A stretch of 7,875 bases of DNA from Candidatus Hermodarchaeota archaeon (GTDB taxonomy: Archaea > Asgardarchaeota > Hermodarchaeia > Hermodarchaeales > Hermodarchaeaceae), in the NCBI GenBank assembly GCA_016840595.1, contig JAEOSA010000089.1:1-7875 (forward strand), read 5' to 3'. The notes beneath the pieces are model-generated. The model was given only the letters and a program-made list of their open reading frames with translations. It did not search any database and was not told the DNA's origin. The translations under genes were made by a program, and so were the position numbers. Positions 6,356 to 7,875 of this stretch are shown piece after piece (positions within the stretch are counted from its first letter, which is position 1; each line of letters starts with the position of its first letter).

Positions 6356-6604
6356 CTAATCTTTTCGGATGATTTGTGATACCATAAGGGTTAGGGTTTC
6401 TTTTACTCCGTCTGTGGGTCGGAGTTTTTTGAAGATGAACTCATTAAGCTTCTCTTCATTGGCTACTTCGATGAGACAAAAGATATCATGGATTCCGTAG
6501 ACGGAAGAAATTTCTTTCACCATCGGTAAATCTTTCAACGCATCAAATATTGTATCGGTGAGGGGAGGATCAACATCAATGAGGATAATTGCGGTTAAGG
6601 TCAT
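6356..6604 (-). CDS. Stand-alone Lrp/AsnC ligand-binding (RAM) domain protein
   Basis: This 82-residue protein matches the C-terminal ligand-binding domain of Lrp/AsnC regulators (PF01037) and has no DNA-binding helix-turn-helix. The pattern runs: beta strand LTAIILIDV (3-11); helix TDTIFDALKDLP; VKEISSVYGIHDIFCLIEV (29-47), holding the usual V-Y-G-x-x-D turn; helix EEKLNEFIFKKL; and the closing strand ETLTLMVSQII (69-79). Stand-alone RAM proteins are common in archaea. They form dimers or octamers and are thought to sense amino acids, or to modify full-length Lrp proteins by hetero-oligomerising; the partner here is unknown. ATG 6604 is preceded by GAGG (6615-6618) at 10 bases and by a clear TATA box at 6654-6665. 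It is divergent from metG, separated by a 255-base spacer. Confidence 0.88.
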   Translation of the reverse strand: MTLTAIILIDVDPPLTDTIFDALKDLPMVKEISSVYGIHDIFCLIEVANEEKLNEFIFKKLRPTDGVKETLTLMVSQIIRKD

Positions 6605-6606
6605 GA

Positions 6607-6631
6607 ATTGACAGCCTCGTCAATAGTCAAT
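6607..6631 (-). promoter_or_regulatory. Inverted repeat enclosing the ribosome-binding site of the RAM-domain gene
   Basis: On the minus strand ATTGAC-GAGGCT-GTCAAT (6607-6624) is a perfect 6-bp stem whose six-base loop contains the GAGG ribosome-binding site. The ATG follows two bases after the stem. A second ATTGAC copy (6626-6631) immediately precedes it, so the right arm has two alternative partners. It may act as an RNA switch controlling translation, or as a protein-binding operator. Confidence 0.4.
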
Positions 6632-6653
6632 CAACATTTCAGTTCCCGCTTTC

Positions 6654-6665
6654 TATATTTATAAG
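6654..6665 (-). promoter_or_regulatory. TATA box of the RAM-domain gene
   Basis: The minus strand reads CTTATAAATATA, a strong archaeal TATA match, 50-61 bases upstream of the ATG at 6604. With a start about 25 bases downstream, the leader would be roughly 25-30 bases and would contain the GAGG-bearing hairpin. Confidence 0.6.
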
Positions 6666-6733
6666 TAAACCTAGACCCACGATTTGCCATCTATTCTAAA
6701 TTTGAGTCTCCAGTGATGCCTGATTTCATAGAA

Positions 6734-6740
6734 TTTATAC
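6734..6740 (+). promoter_or_regulatory. Possible TATA box of metG
   Basis: TTTATAC on the plus strand is the best TATA-like match in the metG upstream region. It implies a transcription start near 6765 and a leader of about 95 bases. The match is short and the region is AT-rich, so confidence is low. Confidence 0.3.
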
Positions 6741-6803
6741 ACGATATCATTGAACGAGAATGAAAAACTTCAAAGGTAAGTCTTGACCATGTGAAGTAGC
6801 CCC

Positions 6804-6826
6804 TCACAGCCAAGGCCATACTGTGA
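6804..6826. repeat. Inverted repeat in the metG leader
   Basis: TCACAG (6804-6809) and CTGTGA (6821-6826) form a perfect 6-bp dyad with an 11-base spacer, 34 bases before the metG start. The spacing suits a dimeric helix-turn-helix regulator, or an RNA hairpin in the leader. Confidence 0.35.
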
Positions 6827-6846
6827 ATCTGGACGCTTTACTTCGA

Positions 6847-6853
6847 AGGAGGG
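6847..6853 (+). promoter_or_regulatory. Strong Shine-Dalgarno site of metG
   Basis: AGGAGGG lies 7 bases (from the end of AGGAGG) before the TTG at 6860 and is followed by ATC, giving near-complete complementarity to the 16S rRNA 3' end. It decides the unusual TTG start: no ATG or GTG occurs in frame between the upstream TGA (6824-6826) and this codon. Confidence 0.8.
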
Positions 6854-6859
6854 ATCATC

Positions 6860-7875
6860 TTGAACTTAACTAAATCTGATAAAATCCTTGTCACATGTGG
6901 ATTACCCTATGCGAACGGTTCTGCCCACCTTGGTCACCTTCGCACCTATATTCCGGGTGACGCGTATACTAGATACCTCAAGCGATTTGGTCTTGACGTT
7001 GTATTTTTCTGCGGATCAGATACTCATGGTGCCCCTATTGAACTCGCTGCTGTGCAGGCAGGTCTTTCCCCCAAGGAATTTACCGAGAAATACCACGCTC
7101 ACTATGAGAGCATCTTTAAGAGATTGAATATTAACGTCGATTTGTATGGAACCACCGAAGCACCGTATCATTATCGGAGAGCCCAAACCATTATCCGAGT
7201 TCTTGAGAAAAACGGGCACATCGAAACTCGAGACGTTGGATTACCTTATTGCGAAACCTGCCAAACATTTCTAGCTGATCGATTTCTTACAGGAACCTGT
7301 CCCTATTGTGGGGCTCAAGCCCGTGGGGATGAATGTGACCAAGGTTGTCAACGATATCTCGACGCAGATCAGCTCATCGACCCCCGATGTGTAACATGTG
7401 GGAATCCGTCTATCATAAAGAAAACCCGACACCACTTCTTCAAACTGCCTGATTTCACTGATTTCCTCATCAAGTTTAATGAGCAATTGAAAGGAACTCC
7501 CCTTGCGAGAAATTATGCCCTGGGCTGGATTCGGCAAGGACTCAAAGAATGGAACATCTCACGCAACCTAAAATGGGGTATTCCATACCCGGATGACGAT
7601 GAACTCGTACTCTATGTTTGGGCAGAAAATTATGCAGGTTACATCTCTTTTACCGAGGAATGGGCACGACAGAAAGGCGCCGACTGGGAAAAATACTGGA
7701 TTCGCGACGGAAAACTCGTTCATTTTATAGGAGCCGACATTGTTTACCATCATGCAATCTTTTGGCCAGCATTGCTCAAGGGCGCTAACTACAATACTCC
7801 ATATGCTGTCGTCGCAAGCGGCATGGTCAAAGTCGAAGGTCACGGACTATCAAAGAGCCGTGGATTCGTCATTGA
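6860..7875 (+). CDS. metG: Methionyl-tRNA synthetase, N-terminal part (runs off the right edge)
   Basis: 338 codons of the catalytic region are visible. The enzyme charges tRNA-Met with methionine for initiation and elongation. ILVTCGLPYANGSAHLGHL (9-27) carries the HIGH motif as HLGH (23-26), and CGSDTHGAPIE (51-61) is the conserved active-site block. The connective domain has two zinc knuckles, C131/C134 with C147/C150 and C159/C163 with C177/C180, the archaeal/eukaryotic-type arrangement. The second starts CDQGC, one residue longer than the usual CxxC. FIGADIVYHHAIFWPALL (289-306) precedes the KMSKS loop, which reads GLSKSRG (329-335): the second, catalytically important lysine (K332) is kept and the first is Gly. 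The TTG start is supported by the strong upstream Shine-Dalgarno site. The anticodon-binding domain lies beyond the window. It is divergent from the RAM-domain gene. Confidence 0.96.
   Translation, partial: MNLTKSDKILVTCGLPYANGSAHLGHLRTYIPGDAYTRYLKRFGLDVVFFCGSDTHGAPIELAAVQAGLSPKEFTEKYHAHYESIFKRLNINVDLYGTTEAPYHYRRAQTIIRVLEKNGHIETRDVGLPYCETCQTFLADRFLTGTCPYCGAQARGDECDQGCQRYLDADQLIDPRCVTCGNPSIIKKTRHHFFKLPDFTDFLIKFNEQLKGTPLARNYALGWIRQGLKEWNISRNLKWGIPYPDDDELVLYVWAENYAGYISFTEEWARQKGADWEKYWIRDGKLVHFIGADIVYHHAIFWPALLKGANYNTPYAVVASGMVKVEGHGLSKSRGFVI

Noticed and set aside
7016..7843. Minus-strand open frames (7016-7219, 7271-7537, 7568-7843) opposite metG
   Set aside because: The plus frame encodes an unmistakable methionyl-tRNA synthetase throughout; these antisense frames have no motifs.
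1..7875. CRISPR array, insertion sequence, integrase or toxin-antitoxin pair
   Set aside because: No regularly spaced direct repeats, transposase or integrase motifs, or small paired toxin-like genes are present.

Overview
The window reads as archaeal chromosomal DNA, most likely from an Asgard archaeon. The argument for this is the combination of genes. There is a Rab/Ras-type small GTPase with all five G motifs, a type I (archaeal) geranylgeranyl diphosphate synthase, an archaeal COG1340-type coiled-coil protein, a stand-alone Lrp/AsnC ligand-binding domain, and a methionyl-tRNA synthetase with the archaeal/eukaryotic double zinc-knuckle layout. Several TATA-like boxes sit where archaeal promoters would be. 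Starts are mixed (ATG, GTG, TTG), and Shine-Dalgarno sites are strong for metG but absent for several other genes. I cannot place it at genus level.

Layout, left to right. An M24 (Xaa-Pro type) metallopeptidase runs off the left edge on the minus strand (1-1085). It is divergent from a coiled-coil protein (1193-2101, plus), whose end meets, with a 13-base gap, a convergent GGPP synthase (2115-3140, minus). Upstream of that, all on the minus strand, are an agmatinase/ureohydrolase (3219-4124), a DUF885 HExxxGH metallopeptidase-like protein (4205-5428) and a Rab-like GTPase (5433-6020). The last two are separated by only 4 bases and probably form one transcription unit. A 335-base gene-free stretch (6021-6355) then holds two dyads, a long inverted repeat enclosing a G-quadruplex motif, a T-tract and a hairpin. 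A small RAM-domain protein (6356-6604, minus) follows. It is divergent from metG (6860 to the right edge, plus).

The genes are mostly housekeeping: translation (metG), membrane lipid synthesis (GGPPS), polyamine or arginine metabolism (ureohydrolase), peptide turnover (M24, DUF885) and amino-acid sensing (RAM protein). They do not form one obvious pathway. The most unusual parts are the structured intergenic region 6021-6355, the pairing of a Rab-like GTPase with a DUF885 peptidase, and the regulatory-looking structure in the RAM/metG divergent spacer. I see no CRISPR array, tRNA, rRNA or insertion sequence. Apart from the two peptidase or GTPase pairings listed as findings, I found no clear new multi-gene system.
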